From: Oscillospiraceae bacterium
Lineage (GTDB): Bacteria > Bacillota > Clostridia > Oscillospirales > Acutalibacteraceae
Direction: 5' to 3'
DNA: 64,000 nucleotides
Assembly (NCBI GenBank): GCA_910574935.1
Contig: CAJTCU010000001.1
Span: 124,001-188,000, forward strand
Every line of letters starts with the position of its first letter. The stretch's first letter is position 1. Positions 9,190-17,905 of the stretch are shown here, piece by piece. The notes below the pieces were generated by a model. That model saw nothing but the letters and a program-made list of their open reading frames with translations. It was not told the origin of the DNA and did no database searches. The position numbers and the translations under genes were made by a program.

Positions 9190-10581
9190 TTAGCCTCCTT
9201 GTGTCAGCTCCTCAATATCGGGCTTTTTAAGGATCTCCGTCACTTTAATGCCAAAATTGTCGTCGATCACCACTACATCACCCCGGGCAATGCACCGTCC
9301 GTTCACAAACAAATCCACCTGGTCGCCAGCCAGCTTATCCAGCACAACCAAAGAACCCCGGGCAAAAGAGAGGATCTCCTGCACACGTTTGCGGGTACGG
9401 CCAATCTCTACCGTCACCTCCAGCGGCACACCCATAATCAGATCAAGATTCTGGGTCTGCTCCTGGCTCAGCTCCTCGCCGTTTTCCAGCTTGGGCATGG
9501 ACGGCGGCGTGGTGTTGATCACCTTGGGTTCAGGCGGTGCCGGGGGCGCCGGCCAGCCATAGTACGGGGGATAGTACCCCGGGTACCCAGGATAGGCCTG
9601 CATTCCCTCCTGCGTCGGCATCGGGGGCATCATAGGCATCATGGGCTGCTGAGGGGGCATTGCGGGCTGCTGGACCGGTACACCTCCCGCAGCAGGGGCC
9701 GCCGGCGCGGGGGCGGGTACAGGGGCTGCTGCACCACCGCCAGCCATCAGTTTTTCAATCTCCTCTTGGCTTAGGGTGCCTCCGCCTCCCCCAGCGGCCG
9801 GGGCCGCCGGAGCGGCAGGAGCCGGAGCAGGGGCTGCCGCACCACCCCCAGCCATCAGTTTTTCGATCTCCTCCTGGCTTAGGGTGCCGCCGCCTCCTCC
9901 CGCAGGGGCCGGGGCCGCCGGAGCGGGCTCTGGGGCGGCGGGAGCCGCAGCCGCTGGTTGAGACGCGGCGGGCTCATCCTCATCTAAATCCAGACCAAAG
10001 CCCCGGACCAGCTCCTTTGCCAGATCTACGGAAATCACGTTCATAAACTCACTTTGCAGCTGGTCCTCAATGGTCAGCGCAAAACGCACTACCACAATAG
10101 GGCCTTCTGTTACCGGCATCCGATCCCGTTTCATGGCCTCTGTGTCATAGACGTCAAAGGTCTCTGGGGTCGAAATATTTACCACCCGGCCTAAAAAGTC
10201 TGAAAGAGCTGTAGATGCCGCGCCCATCATCTGGTTCATGACTTCGCATACGGCACTTAGCGTCAGCTCGTCTAAAACAAACTCCTCCAGGGGGGTGTCC
10301 GTGCCCATGAGAATATCCACAATTACCTTAATGTCACTCATGCGCAGCAGCATAATATTGCTGCCGTCCAAGCCGGAGACATATTTGATCTCCACGCCTA
10401 CCGCGGGTTCGATATCTCCCAGCTCAAAGTCCTTTACATCTACCACAGACACCGTCGGTGTGGTAATATCCACCCGATGGTCCAGCAAATTGGAAACCGC
10501 CGTCGCCGATGACCCTAGACTAATGTTCATTATTTCGCCGATGGCGCTCATTTCCATAGCTTTGAAAACATTATTGCTCAT
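9190..10581 (-). CDS. fliY: Flagellar switch protein FliY (CheC-like phosphatase plus FliN domain)
   Basis: This 463-residue switch protein has three parts. Residues 1-205 form a CheC-like domain with two intact phosphatase motifs (S-x3-E-x2-N in MSAIGEIMN and in LSAVCEVMN, each followed 22 residues later by Pro). Residues about 205-375 are an Ala/Pro/Gly/Met-rich linker. Residues about 380-463 are a FliN/SpoA domain (LDLIMGVPLEVTVEIGRT...LVVLDKLAGDQVDLFVNG). B. subtilis FliY carries a CheY-binding LSQ-type motif at its N-terminus; here that is absent, but two copies of LSQEEIEKLM occur in the linker (residues 234-243 and 270-279). I took the ATG at 10581, which overlaps the end of fliM; the frame is open to 10620. 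Confidence 0.94.
   Translation of the reverse strand: MSNNVFKAMEMSAIGEIMNISLGSSATAVSNLLDHRVDITTPTVSVVDVKDFELGDIEPAVGVEIKYVSGLDGSNIMLLRMSDIKVIVDILMGTDTPLEEFVLDELTLSAVCEVMNQMMGAASTALSDFLGRVVNISTPETFDVYDTEAMKRDRMPVTEGPIVVVRFALTIEDQLQSEFMNVISVDLAKELVRGFGLDLDEDEPAASQPAAAAPAAPEPAPAAPAPAGGGGGTLSQEEIEKLMAGGGAAAPAPAPAAPAAPAAGGGGGTLSQEEIEKLMAGGGAAAPVPAPAPAAPAAGGVPVQQPAMPPQQPMMPMMPPMPTQEGMQAYPGYPGYYPPYYGWPAPPAPPEPKVINTTPPSMPKLENGEELSQEQTQNLDLIMGVPLEVTVEIGRTRKRVQEILSFARGSLVVLDKLAGDQVDLFVNGRCIARGDVVVIDDNFGIKVTEILKKPDIEELTQGG
9687..9903 (-). repeat. Two in-frame tandem 108-bp repeats in the fliY linker
   Basis: The repeat period is 108 bases (36 codons), measured from the identical GGCACCCTAAGCC-type segments ending at 9780 and 9888. 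Each unit encodes GGGGG-T-LSQEEIEKLM-AGGG followed by an Ala/Pro tract. The third-base differences between the copies (for example CAAGAG versus CAGGAG) show that the duplication is not brand new. Confidence 0.85.
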
Positions 10582-11593
10582 TTTGTATCCTGCTCCTTCC
10601 ACCGGCGTTATGGTACACATCTTTAATCTTCACAGCCAGCTTTTTGTCGCTGACTCCCATTAGCCCGTTAAACCACCGCTGTCCGCCCACATAAAGGTTC
10701 AGCGTATCATCCTTTTTCTGGTTCAGATCAATTACATCCCCCACGTTCAGCCGGTAGATGTCATCCAGCCGCAGGGTGGTGCGGGCCAGCTCTGCCCGAA
10801 TTTCCAGCGTAGAATCCCGCAGGTTATCGAATATCTCCTCCGCGCTGTCTTGGTGGTCAGGCCGCTTGGTCTTTGCTCCCGCCGCGATTTCTGTAAAAAT
10901 ACTGGTCAAAACCGCTTCTGGCAGCACCACGCTCATACTGCCCTCCACATTTTCAAAGGACATTTTCATGTCTACCAACACCACGGTCTCTTCCAAACCG
11001 ATCAGCTGCACCAGGGTGGGGTTGGTCTCTACCCGGCCAAACTCAAAATCCAGCTGAATATAATTTTCCCAGGTAACGCCCATCATGGAAACAAAGTCCT
11101 GTATCAAGATTTCATACAGCTTCAGGTCCAGCTCGGTGTATGTATAGTCATCCGATAGGCTTTCTACGTCGCCGTTTCCGCCTGTCATTCGGTCCATCAT
11201 GCTCACCATCACAGGCGTGGTGGGATACAGCAATAGCGGATCCTCTTCTTCCTTCTTGCCCTTCATTACCAAATGCGCCGTGGTCAACACCGCGTTTTCC
11301 GTCAAGGCGTTGGAAAACTCAAAATACCGCTGCTCCTCTACCGACTCTACGGCAATATCGCAGGTCGCGTGAACCAGGCCGTTAATGCGGGTGGTAAGCA
11401 CCCGGGAATAGTTGTCAAAAATACTGTTCAGCATCTTCAACCGGTCCTTGGTAAATTTACGGGGACTGGTAAAGTCGTATTTGCGGTACTTTTTCTCTGG
11501 CGGAGCCTCTTCCTTTTTGGACTGGTCGCCGCCGCTGTTGTTCATCGAGTTCAGCAGGGCGTCTATTTGGCTTTGTGATAATACCTCTGGCAT
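10571..11593 (-). CDS. fliM: Flagellar motor switch protein FliM
   Basis: FliM (340 residues) is the main CheY-P receptor of the switch. The N-terminal CheY-binding peptide LSQSQIDALL is at residues 5-14. It is followed by a charged linker, the middle CheC-like domain starting at YDFTSPRKFTKDRLKMLN, and a C-terminal FliN/SpoA domain (RTTLRLDDIYRLNVGDVIDL). It begins four bases after motB and overlaps the fliY start. In B. subtilis fliL sits immediately before fliM; here motB does. Confidence 0.96.
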   Translation of the reverse strand: MPEVLSQSQIDALLNSMNNSGGDQSKKEEAPPEKKYRKYDFTSPRKFTKDRLKMLNSIFDNYSRVLTTRINGLVHATCDIAVESVEEQRYFEFSNALTENAVLTTAHLVMKGKKEEEDPLLLYPTTPVMVSMMDRMTGGNGDVESLSDDYTYTELDLKLYEILIQDFVSMMGVTWENYIQLDFEFGRVETNPTLVQLIGLEETVVLVDMKMSFENVEGSMSVVLPEAVLTSIFTEIAAGAKTKRPDHQDSAEEIFDNLRDSTLEIRAELARTTLRLDDIYRLNVGDVIDLNQKKDDTLNLYVGGQRWFNGLMGVSDKKLAVKIKDVYHNAGGRSRIQNEQ

Positions 11594-11597
11594 TTGC

Positions 11598-12509
11598 CTA
11601 ACCCTCCTGGCTCTCAGTACTGCTGGAAGCAGGGGGAGTACTCTCGCTGCTCACAGTAGAAGAACTGCTTTCGACATCACTTACTTCCGAGCTGGTACTG
11701 CTCTTGCTGGGTCCTTCCACACGCAGGGTCTCGTACTGTTCAATGCTGTCGCCCATTTGGTTTAGCAGGTCTTTACCCTTAATGACCATCTCTACGCGGC
11801 GGTTCTTCCTGCGGTTTTCTTCCGAGTCGTTGGGGGCCACAGGCAGATACTGGGCATTTCCCTCTGTTTTCCACCGGGCAGGATTAAGCTCAGGGCACAG
11901 CTCCTGTAGGGTCGCCACAACCACTGCGGCACGGGAAGAGGACAGCGTCCAGTCAAAATATATATCGGCCGGCTGGCCGTCGTTGACCGAGGCCGTATGT
12001 CCCATGACCCGTATTTGGTCAATGGAAGGCGCAACCTTTGCTATAATAGGCGCCAGGTCCTCCAGTATTTTCTGTCCCGCTTGCAGCATAACCGCCTCAT
12101 TGGGTTCAAAAAATATGGTGTCGCGCATAGAGAGGAACACGCCGCCATCGCCTTTTGTCACTTCGATGTTCACGCCGGAAGCGTCAATATACTGCTTGAT
12201 GGCCTCGTAAAGGTCCTCCATCTGCTGGTCAACGTTTTCCTGCTCCTTCTCCAGCTCCGTGGGATCGGTGACGCCCGGGTCTCCCGTAGCATCGGGGTCT
12301 TGGAAAATACCGCTGGCCGTACCGCCTATGTTGGTCTGGTCTCGTGTGGCGTTGGGGTTAAAGCTCATCGCCACCTGCTTCCATTTGTTCTCATCAATGG
12401 TAGACATGGAGTACAACAGCACAAAAAAGCACAGCAGCAATGTAACCATGTCTCCGTAGGTGTCCATCCAGTTTGAGCCGCCTTCTCCGCCGCTACTTTT
12501 CTTTTTCAT
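11598..12509 (-). CDS. motB: Flagellar stator protein MotB
   Basis: MotB (303 residues) anchors the stator to peptidoglycan. The N-terminus has one membrane helix (DMVTLLLCFFVLLYSMS); the Asp at its start is the expected proton-binding residue. The C-terminal OmpA-like domain carries VRVMGHTASVND and SSSRAAVVVATLQE and ends the fold at NRRKNRRVEMVIKG. A Ser/Thr/Glu-rich tail follows. The start is the ATG at 12509, ten bases after GGAGGTG; the frame is open to 12644 through what appears to be a structured RNA leader. The gene is separated from motA by 280 bases holding a strong promoter. Confidence 0.95.
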   Translation of the reverse strand: MKKKSSGGEGGSNWMDTYGDMVTLLLCFFVLLYSMSTIDENKWKQVAMSFNPNATRDQTNIGGTASGIFQDPDATGDPGVTDPTELEKEQENVDQQMEDLYEAIKQYIDASGVNIEVTKGDGGVFLSMRDTIFFEPNEAVMLQAGQKILEDLAPIIAKVAPSIDQIRVMGHTASVNDGQPADIYFDWTLSSSRAAVVVATLQELCPELNPARWKTEGNAQYLPVAPNDSEENRRKNRRVEMVIKGKDLLNQMGDSIEQYETLRVEGPSKSSTSSEVSDVESSSSTVSSESTPPASSSTESQEG

Positions 12510-12710
12510 ATCAGCCAGACACCTCCATTCTTTATTTACATACCGGTTGCCGGTTTCTCTCCGGCTGTCGGTGCATTTTACCGACTGGGCTGCCTGTATG
12601 CCGCCGAATACCGCTTCGCTGAATATGGCCGCGCCGCCATACACAGCGAAGCGGTACCGCAGTGGGCCGGGGGGAATGCCCCCACAGGACCTACCCGCTT
12701 CTTTTCAAAC
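12510..12710 (-). ncRNA. Highly structured motB leader RNA (candidate cis-regulator)
   Basis: On the minus strand, downstream of the promoter at 12717-12746, the roughly 200-base leader can fold into three elements. First is a GGGGG-CATT-CCCCC hairpin. Second is a long hairpin with a perfect 13-bp outer stem (609-621 with 644-656, relative to 12000) and a 6-bp inner stem (624-629 with 636-641). Third is a three-way junction: P1 pairs 593-600 with 539-546, P2 pairs 567-572 with 580-585, and P3 pairs 549-553 with 561-565. The closing strand of P1 ends 13 bases before the motB ribosome-binding site (520-526). I recognise no known riboswitch class in it. Confidence 0.55.
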
Positions 12711-12716
12711 GAAAAT

Positions 12717-12746
12717 ATTATACCAAACTTATACCCCTTCCGTCAA
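12717..12746 (-). promoter_or_regulatory. Sigma-A promoter between motA and motB
   Basis: TTGACG (12741-12746) and TATAAT (12717-12722) are separated by 18 bases on the minus strand, close to the housekeeping consensus. Initiation would be near 12710, just upstream of the structured motB leader. It means motB and the genes after it need not depend on the flgB promoter. Confidence 0.8.
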
Positions 12747-12791
12747 GAGGCCTTTGCACAAAGCTTTGCGGGAAACTCTTCCCAAAGCCTC

Positions 12792-13613
12792 TTACGCGCC
12801 CTCTCCGCCGCCGGAACCACTGGGGGCGTCGCCCATTTTTTCCCGCTGCTTCTGGGCCACGAAGGTCAAAAGCTTTTCCCGCAGCAGCTTGGGGTTCTCG
12901 CCGGCCTGGATGCAGGTAATCCCCTCTACGATGATCATTTTGTTCAGCACCTCGTCCGCGTCCCGAATACGCAGGTTGTTGGCAACGGGACCAAAGATCA
13001 TGTGGGCCAAAATACAACCGTACAGGGTGGTGATCAAGGCGGTGCCCATGTCCTGGCCTATGTTACTGGACCCGCTGGTGGGGTCCATCCGCTTCAGCAT
13101 GTTAATCAGACCCACCAGGGTACCTACCATACCAAAAGCCGGAGCCACGGCAGAGGCCTTGTCATACAAAGCCGCCACAGCGTTATGCCGGTCGGACATG
13201 CATTCAATATCGTTTTCCAGGGTCATACGTACCCGGTCCGGGTCGTTGGCGTCCACAATCAGCATAATGGCCTGCTTAAAGAAAGGGTCGTCCTGCTCGT
13301 TGGCCTTTTCCTCCAGGGCCAGAAGGCCGTCTTTACGGGCAATCTGGGCCAGGTCCACCAGCTGGTTGATAATTGTCTCGGGCTTCTGCTTGGGGTTTTT
13401 CAGCATGACCCCAAAGTGCTTTGGAAGGGACAGCACCGCTTTAAGCGGGAAGCTGGCCACTACCACACCAATGGTACATCCAATAACGATCATGACGCTG
13501 GGGCCGTCGAAGAAGTTGCCGATGAGCTCCGGCTGGATTGTGGGGAATCCCATCATGCCCAAAACCATAACCGCTATTGCCAGCACAAGACCAATGATAT
13601 AACCAATATTCAT
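12792..13613 (-). CDS. motA: Flagellar stator protein MotA
   Basis: MotA (273 residues) forms the proton- or sodium-conducting stator ring with MotB. It has four membrane helices: two near the N-terminus (residues 1-50) and two in the second half (AVAPAFGMVGTLVGLINML and ALITTLYGCILAHMIFGPVA), with the cytoplasmic charged region between. The Pro in VAPAFGMVGT is the conserved functional proline. The start has good spacing after a weak AAAATGAAGGTGAAAG-type site. It follows flbD, as in the clostridial flgE-flbD-motA-motB arrangement. Confidence 0.95.
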   Translation of the reverse strand: MNIGYIIGLVLAIAVMVLGMMGFPTIQPELIGNFFDGPSVMIVIGCTIGVVVASFPLKAVLSLPKHFGVMLKNPKQKPETIINQLVDLAQIARKDGLLALEEKANEQDDPFFKQAIMLIVDANDPDRVRMTLENDIECMSDRHNAVAALYDKASAVAPAFGMVGTLVGLINMLKRMDPTSGSSNIGQDMGTALITTLYGCILAHMIFGPVANNLRIRDADEVLNKMIIVEGITCIQAGENPKLLREKLLTFVAQKQREKMGDAPSGSGGGEGA

Positions 13614-13646
13614 AGAACTTTCACCTTCATTTTCTTATTCCCCTGC

Positions 13647-13910
13647 CTACCGGCGGTAGCCGGGGCGCTGGGTGGGCCGTGCGGCCGGTGCGGGCTTTGG
13701 CTCGTCGTTTATGCTGATTTCCCGGTGAATATCCATCACCTTGGCGTTATAATCGGTGATTTTTTGGATGATCTCCTGCACATTCTCCTGCACCAGGTAA
13801 AAGTCTCGGTTCATCATAACCACCTTGGTCTCGGGTATCAGCTCGATGCACTCTACCTGCATATGGTTCACCAGAAAGCGCTCGCCGCTGGTCTTGGTCA
13901 ACATGATCAT
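13647..13910 (-). CDS. flbD: Flagellar FlbD-family protein
   Basis: This is an 87-residue protein whose first 60 residues match the FlbD/SwrD family: MLTKTSGERFLVN, then IELIPETKVVMMNRDFYLVQ, then VQEIIQKITDYNAKV. In B. subtilis SwrD increases stator torque. The last 25 residues are a Pro/Arg tail not usual in the family. AAGGAGGG lies eight bases before the ATG at 13910. The 256-base gap to flgE contains GC-rich hairpins (one is GGGGGGC...GGCCCCCC near 13945-13970) and no gene. Confidence 0.88.
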   Translation of the reverse strand: MIMLTKTSGERFLVNHMQVECIELIPETKVVMMNRDFYLVQENVQEIIQKITDYNAKVMDIHREISINDEPKPAPAARPTQRPGYRR

Positions 13911-14166
13911 AAGCTTGCCCTCCTTCTTCGTTATGGCCCCGTCCCCGGGGGGCCCATCAGCCCCCCGAAAAGACGAAGCGTGTGCTCGTTACGTAACTTT
14001 TTTCGATGGAATGTTTTTTGCAAGGCCGCGGCAGCCTTTGGGGCTCCGCAAGCGCCCTTCCCCCCTTACTGGACGCTTTTCCTTGTCCGCCTGGGGGGAA
14101 AGGACTTTTATTTGGAAATCCTCCCCCCCCGCCGCGTCACAAAATTTTTTAGGTTATCCGCCTAAA

Positions 14167-15468
14167 TTACCGCTTCATATTCACCAGCTCTTCCAGCATG
14201 CTGTCGGTTACGGTAACAATACGGGTATTGGCCTGGTAGCCGCGCTGGACCATGATCATATTACTGATTTCAGAAGCCAGGTCTGTACCAGAACTTTCCA
14301 GGCCGCCGCTGACGAACTTGGAAGTGCCCCCGGAGCGGATGCCCACCTCGCCCTTAAAGCGGTTTGCTACGCCCTGGCCGTTCGGGGCATAGAAGGGACT
14401 GTCCGGGTCGTCGCTGTTCAGAACAGAGTTACCAATGGAGCAGACATTCATGTCGCCCGCGCCGTCCAGAGCCTGGTAGTACCGGCCATTGACGTGGGTT
14501 ACGCCATTGGGGTTGGAGACCTTCGCGATGGCAATGGTACCAATGACCACGGCCTTGCCGTTCTCTGTGGTACAGGTAATGCGGCCGGTGTTCTCATCAA
14601 TGCTCACGCTGTTCAGGTCAATGCGGCCGGAGACGTCCGCGTCTTCCGGGGCGTCTACAATGGTGCCGGTGACAGGATCATAATGGGGATAAATGGGGTC
14701 ACCCTTGGAGTACAGCGCCTTTTTACTGTCCGGAGTGGGCGGGTTTGCAGTTGCATCGCCCGGTACCGTCACTGTCAATGCGCCTGTACCAGCCCTGGGA
14801 GCACGAATCGCGGTCAGAACCGGGCTGGGGGTGTACTGGTCAATCACCTTTTTAGACAGAACATCCCCCTCTTTGACGATCTGCACCAGTTCGCCATTGT
14901 CCATATAGTACTTGCCCGCATCGTCCTCTTTTAGACCATCTTTGGGCAGAGGGGGAATGGTGACATTGCCATCCTGGTCCGTATTATCTTCGATCACCTT
15001 GGTATACACCGGGTTTTCCACCGAAAGGAAACCATACACAACATTGCCCTGGCCATCGGTCAGGTAGCCGTCCGGGCCAAAAGCCAGGTCGCCGTGGCGG
15101 GTCAGGTACAGGCCCTTCACGTCCTCCTCGCTGTTAAAGACCTTGCCCTTGTCACCCACCATAATAAAGCCGTCGCCGTCTATCATCACGTCTGTGGCAT
15201 GGCCGGTGGGGGTAAAGTTTTTGGTGCTCATGTCCAGGTCAATGGTGCCAATGGACGAGCCGTAACCCATCTGAGCGGGGTTTTTGCCGCCCACCTGGCC
15301 CGAGCCGTTACTGCCGCCCCGCACCGTGGAGTACAGAGACTCTAAAAAGGTATACCGGGCAGACTTATAAGCATTGGTATTTACGTTGGAAATATTGTGG
15401 CCAATTACGTTCAGGGCACTCATGTGGGCACGCAAGCCCGCAACGGCCGCATACATTGCTCCTGTCAT
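14167..15468 (-). CDS. flgE: Flagellar hook protein FlgE
   Basis: FlgE (433 residues) is the hook subunit. The N-terminus (MTGAMYAAVAGLRAHMSALN) and its ISNVNTNAYKSAR rod/hook motif are typical, as is the C-terminal helix (ASEISNMIMVQRGYQANTRI then VTDSMLEELVNMKR). The central region (about 190-330) is acidic and rich in Pro and Asp and is the variable exposed domain. The start is taken at 15468, matching family N-termini; the open frame continues to 15501 without homology. The ribosome-binding site AAAGGAG is somewhat far upstream. Confidence 0.94.
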   Translation of the reverse strand: MTGAMYAAVAGLRAHMSALNVIGHNISNVNTNAYKSARYTFLESLYSTVRGGSNGSGQVGGKNPAQMGYGSSIGTIDLDMSTKNFTPTGHATDVMIDGDGFIMVGDKGKVFNSEEDVKGLYLTRHGDLAFGPDGYLTDGQGNVVYGFLSVENPVYTKVIEDNTDQDGNVTIPPLPKDGLKEDDAGKYYMDNGELVQIVKEGDVLSKKVIDQYTPSPVLTAIRAPRAGTGALTVTVPGDATANPPTPDSKKALYSKGDPIYPHYDPVTGTIVDAPEDADVSGRIDLNSVSIDENTGRITCTTENGKAVVIGTIAIAKVSNPNGVTHVNGRYYQALDGAGDMNVCSIGNSVLNSDDPDSPFYAPNGQGVANRFKGEVGIRSGGTSKFVSGGLESSGTDLASEISNMIMVQRGYQANTRIVTVTDSMLEELVNMKR

Positions 15469-15632
15469 ATTAAAAAATCGTCTCCTTTGTTTGGCGCGCA
15501 CAGCCGGGGGCCATTCGGGCCCCCAGCCATTAACCTCCCTTGGGTCCGCGTTACGCGGACTTTTGGCTTTTCAGGCCGCCCCATCCGCCCAGGCGGGCGG
15601 CGGCTTCTGCCGTAAAAAGTCCTTGGGTCCGG

Positions 15633-16007
15633 TCAAATCAACACTGCGCCGTCAATATTTGTGAAAATATTTTCCTTCATCTCGTCCTGGTTCATGGTGG
15701 TGATCACCCGGTTGTACGGAACGTTGATAATGAAAGCCTGGGTGGCGTTAAAAGCCAAAATGTTCTTCGCGCCCTTTTCCTGGGCTTTTTCCACCGAACC
15801 CGCCAGCTGTTCCATAAGCGCCGGAGTTAGCTCAATGCCCCGCTCCTCCGCGCGGCTCATAGCATGCTTGGAGAAGTTGATGGACGCCTCCTTCTGGGCG
15901 CTGACCTGCTGGAGTATCTGCCCAAAGCCGCCCCCTGCGCTTTTCGCGGTCTGCTGCCCGGGCCTGCTGGGCTGTATGCCCGCCACTCCCTGTATCCGGT
16001 CCATCAT
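15633..16007 (-). CDS. Flagellar operon protein of the TIGR02530 family
   Basis: This 124-residue cytosolic protein matches the small flagellar-operon family seen between flgD and flgE in Bacillus and Clostridia. The telling block is SFSKHAMSRAEERGI-type (here NFSKHAMSRAEERGIELTP), followed by MEQLAGSVEKAQEKGAKN and NVPYNRVITTMNQDEMKEN. The molecular role in the family is not established. It starts 19 bases after flgD and is followed by a 165-base gap before flgE. Confidence 0.85.
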   Translation of the reverse strand: MMDRIQGVAGIQPSRPGQQTAKSAGGGFGQILQQVSAQKEASINFSKHAMSRAEERGIELTPALMEQLAGSVEKAQEKGAKNILAFNATQAFIINVPYNRVITTMNQDEMKENIFTNIDGAVLI

Positions 16008-16025
16008 ATCCTCTCACCCAGCCTT

Positions 16026-16634
16026 TCAAGCAGTCTGATCTTCGCCTGGGTTAGCAGGAACGTCGTCAGGAATAAATACCTCTTCCCCTTCCGCCGGGTC
16101 CGTAGGCTCTGTGGGCTCCACAGGCTTATCGGTGTTCTCGCCGTCGGGCTTCTCGGGCCCTTCCGGCCCTTCCGGCTTCACGTCGTCCTCCTTCTCAGGC
16201 AGACGTCCCACGGCCATAATGTCGGTCAGGTAGTAGCTGTCGTTGCCGATAAACACCACCTGCTGGCCGTTCAGGGTGCCGGTGCCGGTAACCACGCCGG
16301 TGATCTCCGTCAGCTCCTTGTTCACGTACTTGCCAATGGTCACTTCCTTGCCCACCAGCGAGGCCGCGTAGGTCAGCACTGTGGAATCGTCAATCAGGGT
16401 GTTGATATTGGTAATGGCCTGCACCACAGACATCTGTACCATCTGGTTCATCATATCCGTGGTAGACGCGGCGTTGTCAATATCTTGGTTCTGGAACATG
16501 GCCACCATCAAGATCAAAAAGTCGTTCATGTCCAGCTCGGTGCCGGCCTTTTTGTTGGTGCTCTGGGTCGCCTTTTTTGTGGTCGAATTGGTTTTCAGTA
16601 CGTTGTTCAGGTCCAGCATACCAGCGTTCGCCAT
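16026..16634 (-). CDS. flgD: Hook-capping scaffold FlgD
   Basis: FlgD (202 residues) caps the growing hook. Residues about 30-100 carry the family core: DMNDFLILMVAMFQNQD, TTDMMNQMVQMSVVQAITNI, and ASLVGKEVTIGKYVN. The C-terminal 60 residues are acidic and Pro-rich (repeated EGPE/PTEPTDP) and replace the usual second domain, so the protein is a minimal FlgD with a low-complexity tail. It lies between fliK and the TIGR02530 gene. Confidence 0.92.
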   Translation of the reverse strand: MANAGMLDLNNVLKTNSTTKKATQSTNKKAGTELDMNDFLILMVAMFQNQDIDNAASTTDMMNQMVQMSVVQAITNINTLIDDSTVLTYAASLVGKEVTIGKYVNKELTEITGVVTGTGTLNGQQVVFIGNDSYYLTDIMAVGRLPEKEDDVKPEGPEGPEKPDGENTDKPVEPTEPTDPAEGEEVFIPDDVPANPGEDQTA

Positions 16635-16675
16635 GTTGTATCTCCCGCCTTTCTAAATAATTTTTTTGCCGGTTT

Positions 16676-17818
16676 TTAGCCCTGCACGCCCACCAGGCCC
16701 AGCCGCAGCTGGTGCAGGAACTCTTCCGAAGCGCCCTTGCGCTTCTTCTCTCTCTGCTCCTGTTGGTGCCGCTGGCGGTTCTGGCCATCTGGGTTCAAGA
16801 ACTGGTTGGTGTCCTTGGGTTCCTCTGGGTGTACAATCATCACCACCGCCTGCTTGGCCAGGTCATAGCTGCCGTCCGCGTTCTGGTGGCCCAAATGGAA
16901 GCTGGTGTTGCTCAAAAGCGCCGCTGCCCGGGCTGTTTCCGGCCGGAACACAATGTTCAGCTGGCCGTTTACGTCCTTGCTGATCTCCACCGTCAGGTTG
17001 CCCAGACTGGCGGGAGAAAGCTGTAGCTCCACCTTCGGCAGGCCCTGCTCCAGGGCGTCGGTCACCCGGGCCGAAAGCTGCTCGCCGGCGGTGCTCTCTT
17101 CCAGCTCCACAGGCTCATAGTTTTCCGCCACCTTCACCGGCGTGGGACTGTCCTGCCGGAACAGGGGCTGGCTGTTCTGGGTCTGTACCTCCAGGTCCTG
17201 GGGCAGTTCATCCCCCTTAAACTGGGGCTTGGCTTCCCCTGCCTGGGCTGGGGCCTTTTGGTTCAGGTCCATCTCCTGGGCGTCAGCCTCCTGGCTTTGG
17301 GGCTGCACGACCTTCACCACAGGAGCATCCGGCGCTTCCTCTGTCTCGGGAGCCATATTCAGCTCCGCCACAGGTTCCGCGGCGGGCTTTTCCGCCTGAA
17401 CTGGCTCCTCCTGGACCTGGGCGCTCACGCCGACTTCTGTTGCTATAAGCTGCTGGCCCTGGTCCGTGGGGACCTGCTCCATTCCCTGCGCTACCTCTAC
17501 AGAAGGAAGTTCCTGCGCTACCTCGCCCTGGACAGCGGGCACAACCACGTCAAACAGCACCACAGGCTGAGAGGTCACCAAGCCGACGGCTACCTCGTAG
17601 CCTTCCTGGGTGATCTCCTCCTGGGTGCTGTCCTCTTTGGGCTTTTCCGCCTGCTGCTTATCCTTGGGCTTTTCCGCGGGCTTTTGGGGCTGGTTGATCT
17701 TGGTCTGCTGGCGCAGCAAAGCGTCAAAGTCCTCGCCTTCACCGCTCTGTCCGGCGTTCGTCTGGGGGACACTGGCAATGTCGGCCAACAGATTTTGCAC
17801 CATCATATCAATGTTCAT
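16676..17818 (-). CDS. fliK: Flagellar hook-length control protein FliK
   Basis: FliK (380 residues) is the exported ruler that triggers the FlhB switch. Most of the protein is a low-complexity Gln/Glu/Pro/Val-rich region. Near residues 265-345 is the conserved C-terminal hook-length domain (LPKVELQLSPASLGNLTVEI then NGQLNIVFRPETARAAALL). A Gln/Arg/Lys-rich tail follows. AAGGAGG precedes the ATG with good spacing. A possible second FliK-like protein is encoded at 49314-50741. Confidence 0.9.
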   Translation of the reverse strand: MNIDMMVQNLLADIASVPQTNAGQSGEGEDFDALLRQQTKINQPQKPAEKPKDKQQAEKPKEDSTQEEITQEGYEVAVGLVTSQPVVLFDVVVPAVQGEVAQELPSVEVAQGMEQVPTDQGQQLIATEVGVSAQVQEEPVQAEKPAAEPVAELNMAPETEEAPDAPVVKVVQPQSQEADAQEMDLNQKAPAQAGEAKPQFKGDELPQDLEVQTQNSQPLFRQDSPTPVKVAENYEPVELEESTAGEQLSARVTDALEQGLPKVELQLSPASLGNLTVEISKDVNGQLNIVFRPETARAAALLSNTSFHLGHQNADGSYDLAKQAVVMIVHPEEPKDTNQFLNPDGQNRQRHQQEQREKKRKGASEEFLHQLRLGLVGVQG

Positions 17819-17905
17819 GGTTATCGCCTCCTTTCTATGTATATGCTATATCTTCTACCAAAGAGACGGTCCGCACTTGGCGTTCCCTCTCTTCCGGTCT
17901 TGTAA

